Source: Desulfofustis sp. (GTDB lineage: Bacteria > Desulfobacterota > Desulfobulbia > Desulfobulbales > Desulfocapsaceae). Taken from it: 22,753 nt of DNA. This document shows positions 1-7,090 of the stretch, in pieces. A model generated the notes under the pieces. That model was given only the letters and a program-made list of their open reading frames with translations, was not told the DNA's origin and did no database searches. The translations under genes were made by a program, and so were the position numbers. Where the stretch lies: assembly GCA_030145365.1 (NCBI GenBank), contig JAQYVS010000262.1:1-22753 (forward strand), read 5' to 3'. Position 1 is the first letter of the stretch; every line of letters starts with the position of its first letter.

Positions 1-891
1 GCTCGAAGCTCATTGGAAGAGGTTGAAGCCGAATTTTCTTTAGCAAAAGCCGACCTTGACGAAGCTGAAGGTGCAGTATCATCGACAGAGTCCCGACTCA
101 ACCAGGCTAAGGGTGACCTAAGCAGGACGCTCGAGGTTGCAGAAGGTGGTGATCTCATTAGCGAAAGGGATATTGAACTGTCTAAAAATAAAGTTTTTAC
201 GAGTGAAGGTGAGTTAGTCTCTGCGATTGCCCGTCGTGATGAAGTACTGGCAAATCTTAATACTGTATTACCCGCACGACAGGAGACTGCCAAAGATGAA
301 CTAGAGCAGGCAGTTGTCGAATTGGAGAAAACTGTGGTTTACGCAAAAGTTTCCGGAAGCGTAACCCAGTTGGTTCTACAACCCGGCGACATTGTCAATC
401 CCATGCTGCGCCCTGCTGGCCTACTCATACCTGACACATCTGAAGTGTCCGGTGCGCAAGCCGTTCAAGCTGGTTTTAACCAGCTTGCGTCGCCAATAGT
501 GAAACCGGGAACATTAGCCGAGATCACTTGCCTGTCGAAACCCTTCACGATCATTCCTATGGTGGTGACGAATGTTCAGGCTTCAATTGCAGCTGGCCAA
601 CTACGTCCCACCGACCAGATGCTCGACCTTCAAGACCGTGCAAGAGCCGGTACCATGACTGTGAGGTTGGAACCTTTGTACGAGAATGGATTGAATGGGC
701 TCCTTCCGGGAAGCAAATGCATCGCTAATGCCTACACCAACAACCACGAACTCATCGCATCTGGCCAATTAGGAACTGCGGAATTTCTCTACTACCACAT
801 GGTCGATACTGTCGGTATCGTACATGCGCTGCTCTTACGCATTCAGGCACTTATGATTCCCGTCAAGACTTTGGTGTTTGCTGGACACTGA
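1..891 (+). CDS. HlyD-family membrane fusion protein (YiaV/EmrA-like), 3' part
   Basis: The open frame enters from the left edge of the window, so the N-terminal membrane anchor and first barrel/lipoyl half are missing. About 296 residues are visible. The first ~110 are rich in Glu, Ala, Leu, Lys and Asp with heptad-like spacing, as in the alpha-helical hairpin of membrane fusion proteins. A short stretch follows (YAKVSGSVTQLVLQPGDIV) that is the second half of the lipoyl/barrel domain typical of HlyD/EmrA proteins. The C-terminus ends in a hydrophobic segment (HALLLRIQALMIPVKTLVF) that resembles the end of the inner-membrane YiaV family, so the 3' end appears intact. In this family the protein is an inner-membrane periplasmic adaptor for an export system. 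The transporter partner would lie to the left, outside the window. The family call is good; the substrate is unknown. Confidence 0.8.
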   Translation, partial: ARSSLEEVEAEFSLAKADLDEAEGAVSSTESRLNQAKGDLSRTLEVAEGGDLISERDIELSKNKVFTSEGELVSAIARRDEVLANLNTVLPARQETAKDELEQAVVELEKTVVYAKVSGSVTQLVLQPGDIVNPMLRPAGLLIPDTSEVSGAQAVQAGFNQLASPIVKPGTLAEITCLSKPFTIIPMVVTNVQASIAAGQLRPTDQMLDLQDRARAGTMTVRLEPLYENGLNGLLPGSKCIANAYTNNHELIASGQLGTAEFLYYHMVDTVGIVHALLLRIQALMIPVKTLVFAGH

Positions 892-1780
892 TGAGGATAA
901 AGGTAGATTTTTATTACTACTGACTGTGAGTTGAAGATTACCAACAGTAAATTCTCGCAATACATTTTTGCTCTGATGTTGAGGTGTATAGAGTAGGTTT
1001 ATCAATAGTTGCATTCCAGTAAGTACTCCAATCTATACCAGAACATCTTGCAATTATTGATAAACCTTGAAGAACTGAAGTGCGGGATTGATGCTGTGAT
1101 GAAGTGAACTAACGAGTACTGAGGCGAAAAAAAGGCACACCTCTCCTAAATACGGGTATTATATGCTCCTTTACAATACCTGCGCCCGACGTACGCGGCC
1201 TTTGCCTTGGCCGTGAATTTCAACGCCCTTCTTCCTTCCAGCCGTGATCTCTGGAGCTCGGCTGGCGAACTTCCGCGGACTTTAACAATATCTCAAAGAC
1301 GTAGTTCATTCCTATCCTAAATAATGGATCTCTGGCAAGGAAAATCATGAAGTGCCAGATTGAATGGGTTGAAGCTGTTACCGGAAGGCAAGATGTTTTT
1401 TTCCGCGGAGCGGTTCAGTTCTTCCTGACTATCCATTGTCCAAGTTGTGACCAGCGACAATAACCTTGTTTCTGCATTGACCTTACCCATTTTCCTACAC
1501 CAGAATTAACCGAGTGATTTCGGCAATTCATTTTGGCCTAAGTAATCTATTCCGCTATGTGGACGACTCCGATTGTAATCTCATCGCCACCACACAATAC
1601 TCTGGCTGAGGCACCACTGGGAACGTAACGAAACATTGGTTGTTTTACCCGACCACCAAGCCGGAGGGTTAACTAATGTAATAGTGAAGAGGTGTCTATG
1701 GGGAACTGCTGTGGGGACTGTACAGGCGGACAGATATATTATTAATATTAACAGGATCTTATACGGCAGACCATTGTAAA
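892..1780. other. Long non-coding stretch with inverted repeats; no convincing gene
   Basis: About 890 bases separate the HlyD-like gene from the end of the ttcA-like gene, and all frames are broken by stops. It contains an imperfect 19-bp inverted repeat (995-1013 with 1049-1067). It also holds a GC-richer block around 1170-1300 with two further short hairpins (1196-1200 with 1209-1213, and 1238-1244 with 1259-1265). A 15-codon Cys-rich frame lies at 1698-1745. Read on the minus strand, the block at roughly 1170-1320 carries short open stretches in three frames, which could be remains of a decayed gene or a structured repeat. I could not identify a family. Confidence 0.6.
995..1067. repeat. 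Imperfect 19-bp inverted repeat with 35-base loop
   Basis: Bases 995-1013 (AGGTTTATCAATAGTTGCA) are the reverse complement of 1049-1067 except for one position, which would be a G·U pair in plus-strand RNA. The intervening loop is 35 bases. There is no T-tract on either side, so it does not look like an intrinsic terminator. It lies 100 bases after the HlyD-like gene. It could be the remains of a mobile-element end, a protein-binding site or a structured 3' RNA end. Confidence 0.7.
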
Positions 1781-1781
1781 T

Positions 1782-2510
1782 CTATAACATATATCCCTCA
1801 CGGACGTTGCCCAGGGCTGAAAACAAGGAATTTTTCGCGTCGGGAGCTTTTTTGTAAATATCTTGAAGTATCGTTCGAACTGTTTCCCGCCTGGTATCGC
1901 CAGCGAGCGGGCAGAGATTTTCAACCGGCACAAGACCTACAAGTTCACTTATTTCCAACACCTCTCTTTTTTCCAGATAAGACATGATTCTTATCACATT
2001 GAGGTTGCCCTCGAACAACTCCTGGCGGGGCAGCATGGTAGAGATATTCCCACTGTAGAGGGCATTGATAAAAAAAGTCTCAACCAGGTCATCCTTGTGA
2101 TGGCCCAGGGCCAGTTTGTTGCAGTCTTTCTGTCTGGCCAGCTCAAAAAGCTGGCTCCTTCTATTTCTGGCACAGACAAAACAACTTCGATCTTCACCAT
2201 CTTTAAGAGACCACCCTCTTACAACACTGAACTCGATGGAAAACTGCTGCATCTGCCGCCCGATCTTCTCGGCTGGTGATTCTCCGCCACATTCCGGAGT
2301 CCAAAATCCGTTGTCCACATAAATTGTTTCAATGTCATAATGAATCGGCGCTTTTTCCCTCCACATACTGAGAATCCAGGAAGTAACCAGACTGTCTACT
2401 CCGCCGGAAACACCGATAAGCACACGATCACCGTCATTCAACATCTTCCAGTCACTCATGGCCTGGCCGATCTTTCTGTTTAACCTTGACGGCAGAACGG
2501 TACGCTTCAT
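1782..2510 (-). CDS. ttcA: TtcA-family PP-loop tRNA 2-thiocytidine synthetase
   Basis: The protein is 242 aa, a little shorter than enterobacterial TtcA. The PP-loop ATP-binding motif SGGVDS is at residues 35-40. A CxxC pair (C110, C113) sits in the context SCFVCARNRR. GHHKDDLVETFFIN follows at 136-149, and a third cysteine (C200, NLCPL) completes the set. In TtcA these three cysteines hold a [4Fe-4S] cluster used to thiolate cytidine 32 of tRNA. The N-terminus (LNRKIGQAMSDW) matches the start of the family, which supports the ATG at 2510 although no strong ribosome binding site precedes it. A related sulfur-transfer PP-loop enzyme is possible. It is separated from the upstream lipoprotein gene by a terminator, so it probably has its own promoter. 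Confidence 0.85.
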   Translation of the reverse strand: MKRTVLPSRLNRKIGQAMSDWKMLNDGDRVLIGVSGGVDSLVTSWILSMWREKAPIHYDIETIYVDNGFWTPECGGESPAEKIGRQMQQFSIEFSVVRGWSLKDGEDRSCFVCARNRRSQLFELARQKDCNKLALGHHKDDLVETFFINALYSGNISTMLPRQELFEGNLNVIRIMSYLEKREVLEISELVGLVPVENLCPLAGDTRRETVRTILQDIYKKAPDAKNSLFSALGNVREGYML

Positions 2511-2540
2511 GTGATGACAATGGTTATGGTTAAGAGCCGA

Positions 2541-2576
2541 AAAACAAACACCCGTCCATTTACAAACAGACGGGTG
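2541..2576 (-). terminator. Intrinsic terminator of the hisB-lipoprotein unit
   Basis: Bases 2549-2556 (CACCCGTC) pair perfectly with 2569-2576 (GACGGGTG), giving an 8-bp GC-rich stem with a 12-base loop. On the minus strand the stem is followed by a T-rich tract (complement of 2541-2548). It lies about 30 bases past the stop of the lipoprotein gene and just upstream of the ttcA-like start. It should therefore end transcription from hisB and the lipoprotein gene. Confidence 0.85.
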
Positions 2577-2603
2577 ATAAGAAGATACGCTGTTATCGAG
2601 GAA

Positions 2604-3233
2604 TTAGAGATATGGACATTGCTCGACTATCTGGGTAACTCCCAAAGTTACCAGTTCTTCAACCCTGAGCCATTTCAGGCCATATTTATGAGCCGATAAG
2701 ATATTGCTCATCAGCGACTGCTGAGTTTCCCTGAAGGTTGACGACCAGATGAGGCTACCATCGGTGGTGTTGGTTAACTCCATGAAAAACGTGGCTGATG
2801 CGGGGGAATCCACGCCATAATCACCACCGACTCGCTGTTGATAACGCGACAACGTCGTTTTAAGCACCGCATTGCAGTTGAGTTCTTTACCGATCTTGGT
2901 GTACAGCGCTGCCTGGGCCGTTTCGCTTTCAGGCAGCAGTGAGGTCAACTGACGTTTGGAAAGTAGACGAACATTGTCATGTCCCATCAAGGCCTCGGCA
3001 ATTGCCTGATCCAACACAACAGCACCCTCTTCCAGCTCGGAAGCTTTGTTATAGGTCATGGTTTCGTCAGCCTTTAAATCCGTAACCACCGGAAGTACGA
3101 CAATGCAGGGCACCTGTAATCGAGCCTCCTGACGTTGCTCTTCATTTGGTGGGGCCTGTTTGGTACTACATGAACTGATCAATGTTACACCCAGACAGGC
3201 AAGCACAATTATTAGAATCCAGTTTCGTCTCAT
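2604..3233 (-). CDS. Predicted outer-membrane lipoprotein of unknown function
   Basis: The protein is 209 aa from the ATG at 3233; a GTG one codon upstream (3236) is an alternative, and a GAGGG ribosome binding site fits either. A hydrophobic signal (WILIIVLACLGVTLISSC) ends in a lipobox with the modified Cys at residue 22. The following Ser lacks the inner-membrane retention Asp, which suggests the outer membrane. The mature part begins with a charged linker. Its alternating pattern (VPCIVVLPVVTDL, then ELNCNAVLKTTLSRY, then FFMELTNTTDGSLIWSSTFRETQQ) recalls the CsgG/FlgT/TolB-N-like lipoprotein group, but I cannot name the family with certainty. It lies 42 bases behind hisB, probably co-transcribed with it, and ends at an intrinsic terminator. 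The link to histidine synthesis is probably only positional. Confidence 0.75.
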   Translation of the reverse strand: MRRNWILIIVLACLGVTLISSCSTKQAPPNEEQRQEARLQVPCIVVLPVVTDLKADETMTYNKASELEEGAVVLDQAIAEALMGHDNVRLLSKRQLTSLLPESETAQAALYTKIGKELNCNAVLKTTLSRYQQRVGGDYGVDSPASATFFMELTNTTDGSLIWSSTFRETQQSLMSNILSAHKYGLKWLRVEELVTLGVTQIVEQCPYL

Positions 3234-3275
3234 CACTGTATATCCCTCATCAACGATAATTCATGGTCGGGATCA

Positions 3276-3878
3276 TTATAAGGATCCTTTGGAAGACAAT
3301 ACCGTCGTTGTCCCCACCCGTTTGGTTGTCGCTTCATTCAAGGATCGTCCCAGCGCCTTGAAAATTGCTTCGATGATATGATGGCAGTTTTCACCATGGA
3401 TCATATCCACGTGTAGTGTAAAACCTGCATGGAGAACAAGCGCCCGCATAAATTCTTTTGCCAATGTCGTATCAAACGTGCCCACCTTCTGATCAGCAAG
3501 GTTTACCTCATAATGCAGATACGATCGGTTAGAAATATCAACCACCACTCGAGCCAGTGTTTCATCCATCGGTACATAACTGCTTCCATATCGTTTGATG
3601 CCGCCTTTATCCCCCAGTGCCTGTGCAAACGCCTGGCCAAGGCATATCCCGACATCTTCCACCGTGTGATGATCATCCACGTGGGTGTCACCGCTTGCAG
3701 AAATATTCAGATCAAAGGAGCCGTGAACGGCAAAAAGCGTCAGCATATGATCCAAAAAACCTACCCCGGTTGAAATTGCCGCCTGCCCTGAACCGTCGAT
3801 CATCAGGTTAAGGTTAATGGCTGTTTCCGCCGTTTGTCTATTGATCTCCGCAGTGCGGTCCTGCTGCATTGTTGTCAT
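3276..3878 (-). CDS. hisB: Imidazoleglycerol-phosphate dehydratase
   Basis: The protein is 200 aa, the usual length of the monofunctional enzyme with no fused phosphatase domain. It converts imidazole glycerol phosphate to imidazole acetol phosphate in histidine biosynthesis, in the cytoplasm. Metal-binding signatures are present: GFLDHML at 40-46, DDHHTVED at 68-75 and HHIIEA at 166-171, followed by FKALGRSL. The start could be Met1 or Met4. Other his genes are not in the window, so the pathway is dispersed. It heads a minus-strand unit with the downstream lipoprotein gene. It is divergent from the tRNA-Gly/rplM unit across a 230-base AT-rich gap. Confidence 0.96.
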   Translation of the reverse strand: MTTMQQDRTAEINRQTAETAINLNLMIDGSGQAAISTGVGFLDHMLTLFAVHGSFDLNISASGDTHVDDHHTVEDVGICLGQAFAQALGDKGGIKRYGSSYVPMDETLARVVVDISNRSYLHYEVNLADQKVGTFDTTLAKEFMRALVLHAGFTLHVDMIHGENCHHIIEAIFKALGRSLNEATTKRVGTTTVLSSKGSL

Positions 3879-4053
3879 AGCTGCGCCTATATAGTATTGT
3901 ACATTTTAGAGATTATTTTACATCTGAATGTGGCTGGTTTGTTTGCTTGTGGCTCATATGTATAATATAATAACAAGACAAAACCATCTTTTTTTCGATC
4001 AATTTATGTTTTCTAAAATCTTGCATTAACTCAAAGAGGTACTATTTTTTCTG

Positions 4054-4081
4054 TTGACTTTTTTGAAGTCGTTTATTAAAT
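4054..4081 (+). promoter_or_regulatory. Candidate sigma70 promoter for tRNA-Gly and rplM-rpsI
   Basis: TTGACT at 4054-4059 is followed after 16 bases by TTAAAT (4076-4081). The predicted start of transcription is some 20 bases upstream of the mature tRNA 5' end at 4109. The surrounding gap is AT-rich. The -10 element is only a moderate match. Confidence 0.45.
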
Positions 4082-4108
4082 GTCGTCCTGTTTTGATAAG
4101 TGAACTGA

Positions 4109-4183
4109 GCGGGAATAACTCAGTGGTAGAGTGTAACCTTGCCAAGGTTGAAGTCGCGAGTTCGAATCTCGTTTCCCGCTCCA
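4109..4183 (+). tRNA. tRNA-Gly (GCC anticodon), CCA encoded
   Basis: The sequence folds as a cloverleaf. The 7-bp acceptor GCGGGAA pairs with TTCCCGC. The D-arm is AACTCAGTGGTAGAGTGT, and the anticodon loop TTGCCAA has anticodon GCC at 4141-4143. The T-arm GCGAG-TTCGAAT-CTCG is followed by discriminator T and an encoded CCA at 4181-4183. The sequence is close to the well-known bacterial tRNA-Gly(GCC). It stands alone, directly in front of a terminator and the rplM gene. Confidence 0.97.
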
Positions 4184-4195
4184 AATGAACAAATC

Positions 4196-4224
4196 AAGGT
4201 TCGGCATTGTTCGAGCCTTTTTTT
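4196..4224 (+). terminator. Intrinsic terminator/attenuator between tRNA-Gly and rplM
   Basis: Bases 4196-4203 (AAGGTTCG) pair with 4212-4219 (CGAGCCTT), one pair being G·U. The loop is 8 bases, and the stem runs into a seven-T tract. It begins only 13 bases after the tRNA CCA and ends about 22 bases before the rplM start. The ribosomal protein genes therefore probably rely on read-through, or on a promoter inside the tRNA region. Confidence 0.8.
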
Positions 4225-4246
4225 ATTAAAATCCTTGAGGTACCAC

Positions 4247-4675
4247 ATGAAAACCTATCTTGCTCCTGTAAATGAGATCGAGAAGAAATGGTATGTCGTA
4301 GATGCCAAGGACAAGATTCTGGGTCGTCTGGCTACTGAAATTGCTTCACGACTGCGTGGAAAGCACAAACCGACTTTCTCACCATTTATCGACAACGGTG
4401 ACTTTATTATTGTAACCAATGCAGATAAAATCCAGCTAACCGGTAAAAAATGGGACGACAAAAAATATTATCGTCACACAGGTTGGATGGGGGGAATTAA
4501 AGAAACCACCGCTAAAGAATTGTTGGAAAAGCATCCGACTGATCTGGTTACGAAAGCCGTTAAGGGAATGCTCCCTAAAAATAAAATTGGCCGGGCTCAG
4601 TTGAAAAAGCTTAAGGTATATAGCGGTGGAGATCATCCGCACGCTGCCCAGCAACCAGAAGAACTTGTAATTTAA
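4247..4675 (+). CDS. rplM: 50S ribosomal protein L13
   Basis: The protein is 142 aa, the typical length. It begins MKTYLAPVNEIEKKWYVVDA and contains the family hallmarks LGRLATEIASRLRGKHKPTFSP and the KYYRHTGWMGG stretch, ending in HPHAAQQPEEL. It binds 23S rRNA early in 50S assembly. The ATG at 4247 is preceded by a TTGAGG ribosome binding site. The frame is open further upstream through the tRNA, but that extension is not protein-like. The rpsI gene follows after 19 bases, the standard L13-S9 pair. Confidence 0.97.
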   Translation: MKTYLAPVNEIEKKWYVVDAKDKILGRLATEIASRLRGKHKPTFSPFIDNGDFIIVTNADKIQLTGKKWDDKKYYRHTGWMGGIKETTAKELLEKHPTDLVTKAVKGMLPKNKIGRAQLKKLKVYSGGDHPHAAQQPEELVI

Positions 4676-4694
4676 CCATACGGAGTTTGAGGCC

Positions 4695-5084
4695 ATGGCC
4701 GATCGTTTTTACGCAACCGGTAAGAGGAAAAAAGCAGTAGCACGTGTCTGGATCACTCCGGGAACCGGAAAAGTTCAGGTAAACAAGATGACTGCTGAGG
4801 AATACTTCGGGGGTACATTTCAGACCCATAAGCTGCAAAAACCCTTTGAGGTCACCGAAACATTGGAGCAGTACGATGTTCTGGCTACACTGAACGGCGG
4901 TGGCAAATCCGCCCAGGTTGATGCATTGACCCATGGAATCTCGCGAGCTCTTCTCGAAGTTGACACTGAAATGAGGGGGTCGTTGAAACGCTCAGGTCTG
5001 CTCACCCGCGACCCTCGCAACAAGGAAAGAAAAAAATATGGACAAAAAGGCGCCCGCGCCAAATTCCAGTTTTCCAAGCGTTAA
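4695..5084 (+). CDS. rpsI: 30S ribosomal protein S9
   Basis: The protein is 129 aa. It shows the S9 signatures FYATGKRKKAVARVW near the start, LNGGGKSAQVDALTHGISRAL in the middle, and the basic tail ending KFQFSKR that reaches the ribosomal P-site. It follows rplM by 19 bases and is co-transcribed with it. A strong terminator lies about 60 bases downstream. Nothing unusual is visible. Confidence 0.97.
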   Translation: MADRFYATGKRKKAVARVWITPGTGKVQVNKMTAEEYFGGTFQTHKLQKPFEVTETLEQYDVLATLNGGGKSAQVDALTHGISRALLEVDTEMRGSLKRSGLLTRDPRNKERKKYGQKGARAKFQFSKR

Positions 5085-5143
5085 TTCAACACATATTTCT
5101 GGTCCTTGCCCGGCCAAGTGGCTCAGGCAAAGATACCAGTTGC

Positions 5144-5178
5144 AAAGGGGATGGCAGATTTTCTGTTATCCCCTTTTT
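5144..5178 (+). terminator. Intrinsic terminator after rplM-rpsI
   Basis: AAAGGGGAT (5144-5152) pairs perfectly with ATCCCCTTT (5168-5176) and runs into five consecutive T residues. The loop holds a second short complementary pair (CAGA/TCTG). It closes the ribosomal protein operon, 32 bases upstream of argC. Confidence 0.9.
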
Positions 5179-5209
5179 ATTTGAGTTCATTATCTATTGA
5201 GGATTACCA

Positions 5210-6250
5210 ATGCTACGTGTTGCCATAGTCGGAGCCTCCGGATACACCGGCGGTGAACTTGCCCGGCTGCTCTGCAGTCATCCTTCAGTAACCGTAACCG
5301 CCGCCACCTCCAGACAATATGATGGCCAATCACTTGCCCAGATTTTTCCGCACCTGAGAGATCAAACTGATATTGTCTGCAAAAACCTGTCAACTGCAGA
5401 AATTATAGATCTGGCGGATTTTATCTTTTGTGCCGTCCCACATAAGACGGCGATGGATGTGGTCCCTGATTTTCTGGATGCTGGTAAAAAAGTAGTCGAT
5501 CTCTCCGCTGATTTCAGGCTTAAGGATGTAGCGGTATATGAAAAATGGTATCAGCCCCACTCTGCAGCTGCTCTCGTCAAAACAGCCGTGTATGGATTAC
5601 CCGAACTTTACCGCGAACAGATATCTTCTGCCCAGCTTGTAGCCAATCCCGGATGTTATCCGACTTCAATTACCCTGGCTTTAGCACCGCTTCTTAAAAC
5701 GACGCTGATTGACACAAGCTCAATCATCGCCGATTCCAAATCCGGAACTTCGGGAGCAGGCAGGGCAGCAAGCGTCGGAACCCTCTTCTGCGAGGTTACA
5801 GACGGATTCAGGCCGTACAAAGTGGGAGGCGTCCACCGTCATGTCCCGGAGATTGAGCAAAATTTGAGTGAACTTGCTGGAACTCCAATACAAGTGTCGT
5901 TCACTCCGCACTTGCTGCCGATTTCAAGAGGGATTTTGAGCACAGTCTATGTCAATTGTAACGAAACTGTCAGCCCAGAACATCTGTACAGTCTTTACCA
6001 AACGATGTACCAGGGCCAGCGCTTTGTACGATTGCTCGATCCGGGAATACAGCCAGCCACCCAATATGTCCGTGGATCAAACTATTGCGACATCGGTTTG
6101 GCACTCGATGAACGTACAAACCGAATTATTATCACATCGACGATTGACAATATCGTCAAAGGAGCCTCGGGACAAGCCGTTCAGAATATGAATCTGATGT
6201 GTGGCTTCCCTGAAGAAACCGGATTGGAACAAGTCCCCCTGTTTCCTTGA
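5210..6250 (+). CDS. argC: N-acetyl-gamma-glutamyl-phosphate reductase
   Basis: The protein is 346 aa, the usual length. It catalyses the NADPH-dependent reduction of N-acetylglutamyl phosphate to its semialdehyde in arginine biosynthesis. The N-terminal Rossmann motif GASGYTGGEL is at 8-17. The catalytic cysteine (C149) lies in ANPGCYPTS, and the family segments KSGTSGAGR and GGVHRHVPEIEQ follow. A TTGAGGA ribosome binding site precedes the ATG. It lies immediately after the rpsI terminator, and its promoter, if separate, must overlap that terminator. truA follows after 38 bases. Other arg genes are not in the window. Confidence 0.97.
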   Translation: MLRVAIVGASGYTGGELARLLCSHPSVTVTAATSRQYDGQSLAQIFPHLRDQTDIVCKNLSTAEIIDLADFIFCAVPHKTAMDVVPDFLDAGKKVVDLSADFRLKDVAVYEKWYQPHSAAALVKTAVYGLPELYREQISSAQLVANPGCYPTSITLALAPLLKTTLIDTSSIIADSKSGTSGAGRAASVGTLFCEVTDGFRPYKVGGVHRHVPEIEQNLSELAGTPIQVSFTPHLLPISRGILSTVYVNCNETVSPEHLYSLYQTMYQGQRFVRLLDPGIQPATQYVRGSNYCDIGLALDERTNRIIITSTIDNIVKGASGQAVQNMNLMCGFPEETGLEQVPLFP

Positions 6251-6288
6251 AGTGATTGCAGCTAACGGATTCATAACCAGTTGAGTCA

Positions 6289-7056
6289 ATGCAAACGATC
6301 AAATTAGTCATCGCTTACGACGGAACCAACTACAGCGGCTGGCAGAAACAGAAAAACGGACCGACCATTCAGGATAAGGTCGAGCGGGCTGTTTCAATGA
6401 TCTGTAATACTGAAACCGTCGTTCATAGCGCCGGGCGAACGGATTCAGGAGTTCATGCTCTGGCAATGGCTGCCCATTTCAAAACGAACAGCCGTGTAAG
6501 CTGTGACGACCTCCAGAGAGGTCTCAATTCCCTGCTGCCAGCGGCAATTCGAATACTGTCTGCCTCCGAAGAACCAGCAGACTTTCATGCTCGTTATTCA
6601 GCCCTGGCCAAAACCTATCGGTACACGATATTTACCGGCCCGATACTGTGTCCGCACAATCGGCTTTATACACTCCACGTCCCCTATCAACTGTCCATCG
6701 CACCTATGCGTGAATGTCTGGCCAAGCTCATCGGTGAACATGATTTTTCGAGTTTTGAAAAAACCGGATCTCGAGATAAATCCAGAGAAAACTCTCGGGG
6801 TGCCGTTCGCACGCTTTTCCGTGCGGAACTGGAGCAGCCAGAACCGTCATTAATTCATTTTGTCTTTACGGGAGACGGGTTCCTGCGTCATATGGTTAGG
6901 AGTATTGTCGGGACGATTCTTGAAATCGGCAGTGGAAAACGGACGATTGAAGAGTTCAACCAGATCCTTGCCTGCAAGGATCGAAATCAGGCTGGTACAA
7001 CAGCCGCTTCCTGCGGTTTACTCCTGGTAAAAGTTCATTATGAACAGGATTGGTAG
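6289..7056 (+). CDS. truA: tRNA pseudouridine(38-40) synthase
   Basis: The protein is 255 aa. The catalytic Asp is D52 in AGRTDSGVHA, and the N-terminus IKLVIAYDGTNYSGWQ is typical of TruA. Later motifs such as ARYSALAKTYRY and FLRHMVRSIVGTILEIG complete the match. The enzyme isomerises uridines 38-40 in the anticodon stem-loop of many tRNAs. It is co-oriented with argC after a short gap and probably in the same transcript. The ribosome binding site is weak (TTGAG). It converges on the LysR-type gene with 34 bases between stops, and no clear terminator is seen there. Confidence 0.96.
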   Translation: MQTIKLVIAYDGTNYSGWQKQKNGPTIQDKVERAVSMICNTETVVHSAGRTDSGVHALAMAAHFKTNSRVSCDDLQRGLNSLLPAAIRILSASEEPADFHARYSALAKTYRYTIFTGPILCPHNRLYTLHVPYQLSIAPMRECLAKLIGEHDFSSFEKTGSRDKSRENSRGAVRTLFRAELEQPEPSLIHFVFTGDGFLRHMVRSIVGTILEIGSGKRTIEEFNQILACKDRNQAGTTAASCGLLLVKVHYEQDW

Positions 7057-7090
7057 CTGTAATGGCCTTGCCGATTTCAGTTGGTTGAAT

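Noticed and set aside
892..1780. CRISPR array or complete insertion sequence in the gene-free stretch
   Set aside because: There are no regularly spaced direct repeats and no transposase frame; only single inverted repeats are visible.
1863..2322. Plus-strand open frames opposite the ttcA-like gene
   Set aside because: They lie entirely antisense to a gene with clear PP-loop and cysteine motifs and show no family features.
4139..4246. Upstream in-frame extension of rplM through the tRNA region
   Set aside because: The extra codons overlap the tRNA and terminator and do not resemble L13, whose family start matches the ATG at 4247 with a TTGAGG site.
7057..7090. Bidirectional terminator between truA and the LysR gene
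   Set aside because: No stem of useful length could be found in the 34-base gap.
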